Positions 14,998 to 22,548 of a stretch of DNA of 28,561 bases are shown here, piece after piece. Numbering within the stretch: position 1 is the first letter of the stretch; every line of letters starts with the position of its first letter. The notes beneath the pieces were generated by a model. It ran no database searches. It was not told where the DNA came from and saw only the letters and a list, made by a program, of their open reading frames with translations. This DNA is from Victivallaceae bacterium (lineage in GTDB: Bacteria > Verrucomicrobiota > Lentisphaeria > Victivallales > Victivallaceae), in contig JAEDIJ010000027.1 in NCBI GenBank assembly GCA_016292515.1, forward strand, positions 1-28,561. The letters are read 5' to 3'. The position numbers and the translations under genes were made by a program.

Positions 14998-16302
14998 ATG
15001 CTTCGCGTAGGCTGTGCTGAAAAAATCATCGACGTGCCGCTCTTTGCCGAACTTTACGGCTACGGTCACTTCAACGGGCGGCGGAATCAGGGCGTGCAAG
15101 ATCCGCTCTACGCGCGCGGCTACTCCTTCTTTGACGGCAAAAAACGCGCGCTCGTCATTTACAGCGACATCTGCGTTTCCAATACCGAAGCGTGCCGGGT
15201 GATGCGCGCGGAAATCTCCGCCCGCTTCCGGCTCGATCCCGACGGCATCGCCTTTGTCGCGACGCATACGCACTGTGCGCCGCCCGTCGGCTACACGGGG
15301 TACACGTTCGGCGTCGCCGACCCCGTTTTTCAGGAAAACTGGCGCCGCGCCGTCCTCGAAGTCGCCGAAAAGGCGTTGCTCGACGAGGAAGAGATCGCTT
15401 CCGCGACGGCGGGCAAAGCCCCGCTTGCCGCCCCGATCGGCAGAAACCGCGTTGACCGCGAAAAAAATGTGACCGACGACGCGATCCGCTGGGTGAAATT
15501 GTGCCGCGCCGACAAGAGCGTGAAACTTCTGCTTCACAATCACGGCGTTCACGGCATTTCCAGCAACGGCCCGATGGTCAATTTCGCTTCCGCCGACTGG
15601 ATGGGTTTCGCCAATCAAAAGATCAAGGAGCAAAAAGTTGCCGATATGCCGCTTTTCCTCCTCGGTCCCGCCGGCGACATCAATCCGACGAGAACCTGTC
15701 TTGACGTCAACAGCGTCAACGGCAACGAATATACGGCGACCCCCTATCTCGAATATCTTGTTTCCGACCTCGGCAAAGGCGAAACGATCGACATTTCGAG
15801 CGTCGGTTACAAGTTTGAGACCGTCGAAATGCCGACCGTGCCGCAGAGCGTCGCCGAGTTGCGCGCCGACGCGCAGGCGCTGCGCGACACCGACAAAAAG
15901 ATGAATGTCAACTATTGGAGTTGCGGCGCGAAGTACATCGACGAGATGGCACTCCTCGCCGAAAAAGGCTACGATCTCGGCGCGAAACTCGATTTTCAGG
16001 TCATTAAAATCGGCGATTTCGCGATCTACTTCGTCCCCGGCGAACTTTACATCGCGCCCGGCAAGGAACTCCTCGCGCGCGCAAAAGTGAAATATCCTCT
16101 GGTCGCGACGGTTTCCAATGCCGACGGCGGTTACATCTTTGACGAAACGAGCGCGAAGCGTTATCCCGACGCGATGAGCAAGGACGACCGGATGTTCGGT
16201 TTCTACGAGATCTACGGTTATATGTATCGACGGAACTTCAAATACCGCGACGACGTCGCGGAATTTGTGATCAATCAACTCTTAAAAATGGAGGAAATGT
16301 AA
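14998..16302 (+). CDS. Neutral/alkaline ceramidase-like hydrolase, cytoplasmic paralog
   Basis: This is a tandem paralog of the previous gene, 434 residues, clearly more than half identical. Identical stretches include PLFAELYGYG, DPDGIAFVATHTH, SADWMG, MPLFLLG and ELRADAQALRDTDK. The probable metal ligands are kept: VATHTHCAP near 90, HNHGVHG near 181, FVPGELY near 343 and the Tyr of DGGYIF near 377. It has no signal peptide and starts directly at LRVG, so it should stay in the cytoplasm. It begins one base after the upstream stop and ends one base before the aminotransferase gene (start 16304), and its own ..KMEEM end supplies the GGAGG for that gene. The pair may process related substrates outside and inside the cell. 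That is inference. Confidence 0.82.
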   Translation: MLRVGCAEKIIDVPLFAELYGYGHFNGRRNQGVQDPLYARGYSFFDGKKRALVIYSDICVSNTEACRVMRAEISARFRLDPDGIAFVATHTHCAPPVGYTGYTFGVADPVFQENWRRAVLEVAEKALLDEEEIASATAGKAPLAAPIGRNRVDREKNVTDDAIRWVKLCRADKSVKLLLHNHGVHGISSNGPMVNFASADWMGFANQKIKEQKVADMPLFLLGPAGDINPTRTCLDVNSVNGNEYTATPYLEYLVSDLGKGETIDISSVGYKFETVEMPTVPQSVAELRADAQALRDTDKKMNVNYWSCGAKYIDEMALLAEKGYDLGAKLDFQVIKIGDFAIYFVPGELYIAPGKELLARAKVKYPLVATVSNADGGYIFDETSAKRYPDAMSKDDRMFGFYEIYGYMYRRNFKYRDDVAEFVINQLLKMEEM

Positions 16303-16303
16303 A

Positions 16304-17518
16304 ATGTCCATGTCCGATCTCGCCATCAACGGCGGCAAACCCGTATTTGAAGGCAAAGGCGCCATCGATCTCGCGCCCGTGTGGCCGATCCCCTTCCCCG
16401 AAACCGAGGAAAAACTCATCGAAGTCTACCGTTCCAGCAAATGGGGCGGCGTCAAGAAGTACGAGCAACTGCTGATGGAGGAATTTTCCAAATGGCAGGG
16501 CGGCAAATACTCCGCGTGGATGGCGAACGGCACCGTGACGCTCGAATGCTCTCTCATCGCCCTCGGCATCGGCCCCGGCGATGAAGTGATCGTCCCCGGC
16601 GTTTCGTGGATCGCCACCGCCGAAGTGCCGATCTACCTCGGCGCGAAAACCGTCATCGTCGATATCGACAAGGAAACGTTCTGCATCGATCCCGCGAAGA
16701 TCGAGGAAGCGATCACTCCGCGCACCAAGGCGATCATCCCCGTGCACCTTTTCTCGTCGGTCGCCGATATGGACAAGATCAACGCGATCGCCAAGAAGCA
16801 CGGCTTGTATGTGATCGAAGACTGTGCGCACGCCCACGGCGCGAAACAGCACGGCAAGGGCGTCGGCTACATCGGCGACATCGGCAGTTTCAGTTTCCAG
16901 GCGTCCAAACTGATGACGGCGGGCGAAGGCGGCTGCTGCACGACGGACAACGAGGAATACTTCGACCGCGTTTTCCGCGCGAGCCACATCGGCGATTCCC
17001 GCATCAATCCCGCGGTCCCGCCGCAGAAAGGAATGCTCTGCCACCAGTACCGTTTTACCGACTTCCAGGCGGCGATCATCTACGATCAGATCAAACATCA
17101 GGATGAGATGAAAGCCAAGCGCGCCAAGTCCGCAAACCGCATCAAGGAACTCCTCAAAAACACCCCGGGCATCGTCGAGCAGAAATCCAGTTGCGCCGAC
17201 GACGAGCGCGCCTATTACTTCTACGCGCTGCGTCTGTTGCTCGATCATCTCAAACCGGGCATCGACCGCAAGTTCCTGATGAAGGCATTCCAGGCGGAGG
17301 GCGTGTTGCTCCACGAGGGCTGGGGTTGCCCGATCGCCGATATGAGCAAGTGGAACGTGCCGGAAAACCTCTACGTCAAACATCCGACCCCCATCTGCGA
17401 GGAAACGATGTACAAGAGCGGTCTTTGCTCGATGGGCAATCTTCTCCTTGCCGACGATGCGGTCATCGACAAGGTCGCCGAGGGCATCGACAAAGTCATG
17501 CGCGAATGCGCGGAATAA
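16304..17518 (+). CDS. DegT/DnrJ/EryC1/StrS-family PLP aminotransferase
   Basis: 404 residues, fold type I. Lys202 in SFQASKLMTAGEGG is the PLP Schiff-base lysine, Asp173 in EDCAHAHGA binds the pyridine nitrogen, and NGTVTLECSLIALGIGPGDEVIVP near 76-99 is the usual cofactor-phosphate segment. Family members transfer an amino group from glutamate or glutamine to a keto-sugar, as in amino-sugar or aminocyclitol synthesis; some relatives are dehydratases, but those lack the active lysine. No antibiotic or LPS genes surround it. It sits in an operon with hydrolases and a sugar-isomerase-like protein, which suggests handling of an unusual amino-sugar or cyclitol. The gdhA and symporter genes nearby could provide its amino donor. 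Confidence 0.93.
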   Translation: MSMSDLAINGGKPVFEGKGAIDLAPVWPIPFPETEEKLIEVYRSSKWGGVKKYEQLLMEEFSKWQGGKYSAWMANGTVTLECSLIALGIGPGDEVIVPGVSWIATAEVPIYLGAKTVIVDIDKETFCIDPAKIEEAITPRTKAIIPVHLFSSVADMDKINAIAKKHGLYVIEDCAHAHGAKQHGKGVGYIGDIGSFSFQASKLMTAGEGGCCTTDNEEYFDRVFRASHIGDSRINPAVPPQKGMLCHQYRFTDFQAAIIYDQIKHQDEMKAKRAKSANRIKELLKNTPGIVEQKSSCADDERAYYFYALRLLLDHLKPGIDRKFLMKAFQAEGVLLHEGWGCPIADMSKWNVPENLYVKHPTPICEETMYKSGLCSMGNLLLADDAVIDKVAEGIDKVMRECAE

Positions 17519-17530
17519 CGAGGTAGCATT

Positions 17531-18292
17531 ATGCCGAAATACGGAGTTGCCGACTACGGCATCAACGTCTGGGAGGGCGGTTGTTTCTGCGTGGAGAACC
17601 GCCTGAAAAAACTCAAAAAGATCGGGTACGACGGCATCGAGTGGCTCAAAGGCGCCGATACCGAGGAAGCCTTTGCCCACGCGGTGACATTCCACAAACT
17701 CGGAATGGATTTCACCAGTTGCGATATGGGACGCCCGGAGTTGTCGCTCCGCACGGCGTGCGCGTTCGGCAAAAAGTACGTCTGGATCCCGACCAAGGGC
17801 CGCGACGTCAAGATCGACCTTTTCTGCCGCTACGCCAAGGAATTCTGCGCCGCCGCCAAGAGTTACAACGTCATCGGCGCGCTGCACAACCACCTCGGCT
17901 GCTCGGTCGAAAATCAGGAGGAATTGGAATACTTCCTCAAAAAAGTGCCCGATGCCGGACTTCTGCTCGACATCGGCCACCTCGCCGGAGCGGGCGGCAA
18001 CTGCGTCGAGATCGTCGATAAGTATTTCGACCGTCTCGTCGCCGTCCACTTCAAGGGCGTCGAAGTCATCAATCCCAAAGGTTCGCTCGAAACGTGGTGG
18101 GAACGCTACCGTCTCTGCGGACTCAAAGAGGACACGCTCGGCATCGACTTTGCCGGCATCGTCAAGGTGCTGAAAAAGCGCGGCTACGACAAGTGGCTCT
18201 TAATGGAGCATGACACGCATATCCGCGATCCCTACAAGGATCTCGCCGAGAGCCTCGAATACCTCAAAGGTCTTTGGGAAAAGGCAAAATAG
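17531..18292 (+). CDS. Sugar phosphate isomerase/epimerase-like TIM-barrel protein
   Basis: A 253-residue member of the xylose-isomerase-like (AP endonuclease family 2) superfamily. The metal site is readable: IEW at 36-38, HNH at 119-121, DIGH at 147-150, HFKG at 173-176 and MEHD at 225-228. The family contains sugar and inosose isomerases, epimerases and dehydratases such as IolE and IolI. The HNHLGCSVEN segment is typical of that group. It starts 12 nt after the aminotransferase stop behind a GAGGT box and is the last gene of the operon, followed by a strong terminator. A keto-sugar or inosose substrate is plausible given the aminotransferase, but none can be assigned. Confidence 0.87.
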   Translation: MPKYGVADYGINVWEGGCFCVENRLKKLKKIGYDGIEWLKGADTEEAFAHAVTFHKLGMDFTSCDMGRPELSLRTACAFGKKYVWIPTKGRDVKIDLFCRYAKEFCAAAKSYNVIGALHNHLGCSVENQEELEYFLKKVPDAGLLLDIGHLAGAGGNCVEIVDKYFDRLVAVHFKGVEVINPKGSLETWWERYRLCGLKEDTLGIDFAGIVKVLKKRGYDKWLLMEHDTHIRDPYKDLAESLEYLKGLWEKAK

Positions 18293-18310
18293 AAAGAGCT
18301 CCCTTCTTCG

Positions 18311-18354
18311 CGCGCTCCGGTTTCGGAAATTTCCGATGTCGGGGCGCGTTTTTT
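18311..18354 (+). terminator. Terminator of the ceramidase-like/DegT operon
   Basis: CGCGCTCC (18311-18318) pairs with GGGGCGCG (18341-18348) and an inner TCGGAAATTTCCGA arm strengthens it. Six T's follow at 18349-18354. Confidence 0.88.
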
Positions 18355-18402
18355 ACATCTTCAACTGAGATAATCTCACGTTTCGTTTTCGCAGGCACAT
18401 TT

Positions 18403-18446
18403 CGGTAATTACCGGGATTGCAAATCCGCTTTCAACAAGCTATATT
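18403..18446 (+). promoter_or_regulatory. gltS-like promoter with an upstream 12-bp palindrome
   Basis: A TTGCAA -35 (18418-18423), an exact 17-nt spacer and a TATATT -10 (18441-18446). Just upstream CGGTAATTACCG (18403-18414) is a perfect 12-nt palindrome, placed as an operator would be. The ATTGCAAA core is the same as at the -35 of gdhA and the ceramidase-like operon. Confidence 0.6.
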
Positions 18447-18500
18447 ACAAAGTTGTGTGATGACAAACTGAATTATTCCCAAGCAAGGAAAACCTCGATT

Positions 18501-19856
18501 ATGATTGCAATCCATGTATTCATTGTACTTTCCATCCTGCTCGTATTGGGAAAACTGATCCGGGTATTTATTCCGCTTTTCCAGAAATTGTATTTGCCGA
18601 GTTCCATTCTCGGCGGATTTCTCGGGCTGATCGTTTTTCAGTGCTTCCCGAATATTCTCCCGCAGGAGATTTTCACCGTCATCGAAAAACTTCCGGGATT
18701 TCTGATCAACGTGATCTTTGCCGCTTTGTTTATGGGCGCAAACACTCCGAAGTTTTCCAGAATTTTCAAAATCGCATTTCCTCAATTGTGTTTCAGCCAG
18801 ATCTTGTCATGGGGACAATACGTCCTTGCATTGGGCATCACGGGATTTATCCTGATGAAATGTTTTGCAATACCGCCGGCATTCGGCAATCTGCTGGAAA
18901 TCGGTTTTGAAGGCGGTCACGGCACCGTGAGCGGGATGTCACCCGTGTTTGAAAAATTCGGCTGGTCCGAGGGGATCGCATTGGGATATACCGTAGCGAC
19001 TTGCGGCATTGTACTTGCCATCACGATCGGCATGCTGCTCGTCAACTGGGCAAGCCGGAAAGGCTATGTGGTGCAAATCGTCCCCCTCTCGGAAATGGAT
19101 TCCCTGCGCATGAAAGGAGTCTACCGTCGCAGGGAACAGCCTCCGGCGGGGAAACAGACCGTCCTTTGCGACTCCATTGACACACTCGCCTGGCATTGCG
19201 CGTTACTGGGCATTGCCGTTTTTCTGGGATATTTGCTGCTCACGGGATGTCAGCAATTGGAAATCCTTTTGCTGAAAGACGCAAAAGTACGGATCTTTTC
19301 CGGATTTCCGTTGTTTCCGCTTTGTATGACGGGCGGCATTTTCATTCAATTGCTTTTTCAAAAATGCCGTATCGCTTATCTGATCAACGGTTCACAAATG
19401 ACGCGCATTTCCGGAGCATCGCTTGATTTTCTGGTTGTCGCGGCGATTTCCACGATCCAGCCGGATGCGATTTTGCGGAATTGGCTTCCGTTGCTGATCC
19501 TGATCCTTGCCGGTACGATGCTTTCCGTAGGTATGGTCATTTTTGTAGCGCCCCGGCTTTTCAAGACGGCATGGTTCGAACGGGCGATAGCCGATTTCGG
19601 TCAGTCTTTGGGGGTAACGGCAACGGGGCTTATTCTCCTGCGGACGGTAGATCCGGAAAACAAAACGGATGCCGCCGCGGCATTCGGATACAAGCAATTG
19701 TTTCACGAGCCGTTTATGGGCGGCGGACTTTGTACTGCACTGGCATTAACCATCGTTTTTACCGTCGGTTGGTTTCCCGTATTTCTGGTATCTCTTGGAT
19801 TTCTGATCTTTTGGAGCGTGATCGCCATCATTCTGATCATAAAAAACAAGCGATAA
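18501..19856 (+). CDS. gltS: Sodium/glutamate symporter-like membrane protein (GltS/ESS family)
   Basis: A 451-residue integral membrane protein with about ten or more hydrophobic spans in two halves around a polar loop (about 205-230, EMDSLRMKGVYRRREQPPAG). The family's reentrant-loop signature GFEGGHGTVSGMSPVF lies near residue 135, and LYLPSSILGGFLGL near 30 is the typical first-repeat segment. Members import glutamate with sodium; divergence means another carboxylate is possible. ATG 18501 is preferred: AAGGAAAA lies 9 nt upstream, and the longer frame at 18453 would start at the transcription start expected from the promoter. Glutamate uptake would complement gdhA and the aminotransferase upstream. 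Confidence 0.85.
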   Translation: MIAIHVFIVLSILLVLGKLIRVFIPLFQKLYLPSSILGGFLGLIVFQCFPNILPQEIFTVIEKLPGFLINVIFAALFMGANTPKFSRIFKIAFPQLCFSQILSWGQYVLALGITGFILMKCFAIPPAFGNLLEIGFEGGHGTVSGMSPVFEKFGWSEGIALGYTVATCGIVLAITIGMLLVNWASRKGYVVQIVPLSEMDSLRMKGVYRRREQPPAGKQTVLCDSIDTLAWHCALLGIAVFLGYLLLTGCQQLEILLLKDAKVRIFSGFPLFPLCMTGGIFIQLLFQKCRIAYLINGSQMTRISGASLDFLVVAAISTIQPDAILRNWLPLLILILAGTMLSVGMVIFVAPRLFKTAWFERAIADFGQSLGVTATGLILLRTVDPENKTDAAAAFGYKQLFHEPFMGGGLCTALALTIVFTVGWFPVFLVSLGFLIFWSVIAIILIIKNKR

Positions 19857-20165
19857 TCGGAAATTTCGTCGCCCAACGGCATCGCGTTTCCGGCATAATT
19901 TTCACTTGACATTGCGCGCGCGACTATCTACCTCCGCCAAGTTTACGGCGGACAAGCCGACAAACTCCCTGTCCTCCAAAGCTCGTAGAGCGACGGAGGA
20001 TCACGCCATCGCAGGAGATTTTAAGGGGGCAAGGAGGATTTTAACAAAAAGTAAAAATTACCATACGCGAAGCCGGGAGTACCGGAGCGAAGCGAGGAAC
20101 GGACTCGCGAGAGCGCGGGGGCTCCCCCAAAAATCGACCGAAGCCGCGAAGCGGGGCGATGGCTC
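19857..20165. repeat. Repeat-rich intergenic region with hairpins and a 27-nt direct repeat
   Basis: These 309 bases are made of short inverted repeats: TCCGCC/GGCGGA (19933-19952), TCCTCC/GGAGGA with an inner GCTC/GAGC stem (19972-20000) and GCGATGGC/GCCATCGC (20156-20177). A 27-nt sequence (20003-20029) is repeated exactly at 20168-20194. The single 104-codon open frame across it merely translates the repeats twice (AIAGDFKG) and is not a credible gene. The look is that of a dispersed intergenic repeat element, probably present elsewhere in the genome. Confidence 0.65.
20003..20029 (+). repeat. 27-nt direct repeat, copy 1
   Basis: Begins ACGCCATCGCAGG and ends TTTTAAGGGGG. It is identical to 20168-20194, 165 nt away. 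A degenerate echo, AAGGAGGATTTTAA, follows at once. Confidence 0.85.
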
Positions 20166-21068
20166 TTACGCCATCGCAGGAGATTTTAAGGGGGATTCCC
20201 AAAACCGGATCCCGACGTAATCGACGATGCGGTCGTAATCGCCGGTGACGCGGCCCGTGTCACAGCGGTCGACGACTTCGCCCGTGACGCGCGTTTCATA
20301 AGCGTCGAGCATCGCGAGATAAAGGCAGATCGCAAACGCGCCGCAGATCGTCGCGTGCGTCCTGCCGAGATAGGCGATGAATCCGTCGAGATCGCGTTTC
20401 GCCGCCAACTCCGCCGCCGCGAGGTCGAGCGAGGCGAGTTTCGCCGGGTCGCACGGCGTGCCGAAAGGCGTAAATTGAAAACACTCCCCGTAATGGGTGA
20501 AATCACTGCTGACGACCCAGAGCGTCCCGGGACGGTCGAGTTCCGCGAGCAGGCTTCCCGCTTCGCGGGTCTCTTTGCCGCTCATTTGCCCGATGACTAA
20601 TGGAAGCACCGGCACGTTGCCCAAAAGGTAGTGGATAAGGGGCAATTCGACTTCCAAAGTATGTTCGTTTTCGTGCGCGGCAAGGTCTTTGACGATGTTT
20701 TTTTCGCGCATATCCAAAAGGAGCTCTCTCCCCTCGGCATATTCCGGCAGATCGCCGAAAGGGGTGCGCCAGACGTCGTATTCCGGCACGGAAATTCCGC
20801 GCAGACGCAGACGGTGCGACGGACCGAGAAGAATGACCTGTTTGATGTTGCTCTGCTTTGCCGGGAGCAACGTTTGCATCGCAAGTTCGAGCGAAAAGGG
20901 ATATGCTCCGTGGGGCACGACGATGCCGTGAAGAGTCCCTTCAAATTTCTCATCGGCATATTTTCCCTCGGCGACGGCAAGTTGACGGCGCAGGGCGATC
21001 GTATCGCTCTCGTAAAATTTGCCTGCCGCCGTCAAAGTGCGGCAACGGCGTTGATCGCGTAACGGCAT
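20166..21068 (-). CDS. amrB: AmmeMemoRadiSam system protein B (MEMO1 family)
   Basis: A 300-residue MEMO1-fold protein, related to LigB dioxygenases. Visible family blocks: AAGKFYE at 14-20, PHGAYPFS at 52-59, GPSHR at 82-86, EHTLEVELP at 135-143 and SSDFTHYG at 187-194. The first His block is usually P-H-A-G-Y; here the A and G are swapped. Family members occur with an AMMECR1 protein and a radical-SAM enzyme, but neither is in this window. The start 11 nt after rlmH has an AGGAGG box. The C-terminal ten residues derive from a dispersed 27-nt repeat, so the tail may be a recent acquisition. It is the last gene of a five-gene operon. The exact chemistry of the family is unsettled. Confidence 0.9.
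   Translation of the reverse strand: MPLRDQRRCRTLTAAGKFYESDTIALRRQLAVAEGKYADEKFEGTLHGIVVPHGAYPFSLELAMQTLLPAKQSNIKQVILLGPSHRLRLRGISVPEYDVWRTPFGDLPEYAEGRELLLDMREKNIVKDLAAHENEHTLEVELPLIHYLLGNVPVLPLVIGQMSGKETREAGSLLAELDRPGTLWVVSSDFTHYGECFQFTPFGTPCDPAKLASLDLAAAELAAKRDLDGFIAYLGRTHATICGAFAICLYLAMLDAYETRVTGEVVDRCDTGRVTGDYDRIVDYVGIRFWESPLKSPAMA
20168..20194 (+). repeat. 27-nt direct repeat, copy 2, overlapping the end of the MEMO1-like gene
   Basis: Identical to copy 1. On the minus strand it encodes the last residues (about PLKSPAMA) and the stop of the AmmeMemoRadiSam-B gene, so the repeat supplies that gene's 3' end. Confidence 0.85.
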
Positions 21069-21079
21069 AAAAATTCCTC

Positions 21080-21514
21080 CTAATGGTGATAATTTCCGCC
21101 GTGCGCGAGATTTTCGGCGCGGTAGAGTTGTTCAAAAAGCAGCAACGTGGCGATTTCGTGGGGAAAGGTGAGTTTGGAAAGCGACCATAGGACAGTCGCG
21201 CTTTTTTTCACCTCGTCGGCGAGCCCGAAAGGTCCCCCGATGACGAAAACCGCCTTGCGGTCAAGCGCGGCAAATCTTTCCCCCAGCTGGCACGAGGTAA
21301 ATTCCCTGCCCTCCTCGCTCAAAATATAAATTTCGGCATTGCGGTCGCGTTCCAGTTCCCGGAGGATCGCCTTGCCCTCGCTCTCGACGGTGCCGTCGGC
21401 GAGGTGGACGACTTCGAGTTTTCCGTACGCGCCGAGCCGTTTGCGGTATTCGGCGACGCGCGCTTCGACGAGTTTGTCGCGCAATCTGCCGATCAGAATG
21501 ACTTTGAAAAGCAT
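21080..21514 (-). CDS. rlmH: 23S rRNA pseudouridine-1915 N3-methyltransferase RlmH
   Basis: SPOUT-class enzyme that methylates pseudouridine 1915 in helix 69 of 23S rRNA using SAM. It has 144 residues, slightly shorter than the usual 155 or so. Typical motifs: N-terminal FKVILIGRLRD, LSEEGREFTS, the knot FVIGGPFGL and the C-terminal TFPHEIATLLLFEQLYRAENLAHGGNYHH, where the HE..LL.EQLYRA pattern is diagnostic. ATG at 21514 is chosen because homology starts there (MLFKVILI) and it follows mnmA by 5 nt; a longer frame would lie inside mnmA. It sits in a translation-maturation operon with mnmA. Confidence 0.95.
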   Translation of the reverse strand: MLFKVILIGRLRDKLVEARVAEYRKRLGAYGKLEVVHLADGTVESEGKAILRELERDRNAEIYILSEEGREFTSCQLGERFAALDRKAVFVIGGPFGLADEVKKSATVLWSLSKLTFPHEIATLLLFEQLYRAENLAHGGNYHH

Positions 21515-21519
21515 CTTTC

Positions 21520-22548
21520 CTACTCCAAAGCGATCGTGCCGCCGCCGGCGACGCGGTCGTCGAGGTAAAAGACGCCCGCTTGTCCCGGCGTCACCGCGTG
21601 TACCGCGACTTCGGTCGTCACCGCGACACGATCGTTTTCCCTGTGCAACCACGCGGGAACGGGGCGGCTACGGTAGCGTATCTGCAATTCGGCTCTTTCG
21701 GGAAGTGCCGTTTCGTGCAGAAAAACGTCGTCGAGATAAAAGTGGTTTTTATCCAACGCGGTGCCGTCGGTTTCAAGCGTGATATCGTTGCTCTCTGCGT
21801 CGATTTTCGCGATGTAAGCCGGTACGCCGAGCGCGACGCCGAGTTTGGAACGTTGTCCCAGCGTATAGCGGTGGATGCCGCGGTGGCTTCCGACGATTTT
21901 GCCGCGGTAAAGGAAATAGCCGATCTTTTCCGGGAAACCGGCGAGGCGGCGCAAGGTTTCGCCGCAACACTCGCCGGGAACTCCGAAACAGACATCCTGA
22001 CTGTCGGGACGGCGGGCGACTTCAAGTTGAAGTGTTTCCGCCATCGCGCGGACTTCACTTTTGGTATGATCCCCCAGGGGCAGAACGATCTTTTTCCGCC
22101 ACGCTTCCGGCAGACGGTAGAGGAAATAACTTTGATCTTTGGCGCGGTCGGCACCGCGGAAAAGACGACCGTCGATCATTTTTGCGTAATGCCCCGTCCA
22201 GACCGTCGCGCCGGGAATACGCTCCGCAAATTCCAGCAAACGGGCGAATTTCACCGCCTGATTGCAGACACAGCAGGGATTGGGCGTGCGTCCTTTTTGA
22301 TACTCCTGCGCCGAAAAACGGATGACTTTTTCCTGAAACTCCGGCGACGGCAGAAGTTCCGCTTCGATTTTGAGCTGACGCGCGACGGCAAAAAACGCCG
22401 CCTCGTCGGCATCGCGCTCCGGCGACGGCGATTTCATCTGCAACATCACGCCGATGACGCGATACCCCGCCTGCAAGGCGAGATGCGCCGCCACGCCGGA
22501 GTCGACGCCGCCGGACATTCCGACGACGGCGACGGGAGAATCGCTCAT
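21520..22548 (-). CDS. mnmA: tRNA-specific 2-thiouridylase MnmA
   Basis: It thiolates U34 of Lys, Glu and Gln tRNAs using persulfide sulfur and ATP. 342 residues. PP-loop SGGVDSG at 12-18; first catalytic cysteine in TPNPCCVCN (the Cys before Asn, C95), with two extra cysteines at 92-93 where the family usually has other residues; second catalytic cysteine C187 in SQDVCFG. The C-terminal part has HRYTLGQRSKLG and the GQAGVFYLDD beta-barrel end. Its ATG overlaps the upstream stop as ATGA, so translation is coupled; rlmH follows closely. Confidence 0.95.
   Translation of the reverse strand: MSDSPVAVVGMSGGVDSGVAAHLALQAGYRVIGVMLQMKSPSPERDADEAAFFAVARQLKIEAELLPSPEFQEKVIRFSAQEYQKGRTPNPCCVCNQAVKFARLLEFAERIPGATVWTGHYAKMIDGRLFRGADRAKDQSYFLYRLPEAWRKKIVLPLGDHTKSEVRAMAETLQLEVARRPDSQDVCFGVPGECCGETLRRLAGFPEKIGYFLYRGKIVGSHRGIHRYTLGQRSKLGVALGVPAYIAKIDAESNDITLETDGTALDKNHFYLDDVFLHETALPERAELQIRYRSRPVPAWLHRENDRVAVTTEVAVHAVTPGQAGVFYLDDRVAGGGTIALE

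Noticed and set aside
13605..18049. Very long minus-strand frames (474, 448 and 592 codons)
   Set aside because: They are antisense to conserved plus-strand enzymes with all active-site motifs, and arise from the GNC-rich codon bias.
19906..20220. 104-codon open frame on the plus strand
   Set aside because: It translates hairpins and the 27-nt repeat (AIAGDFKG twice), has no Shine-Dalgarno and overlaps the end of the MEMO1-like gene.
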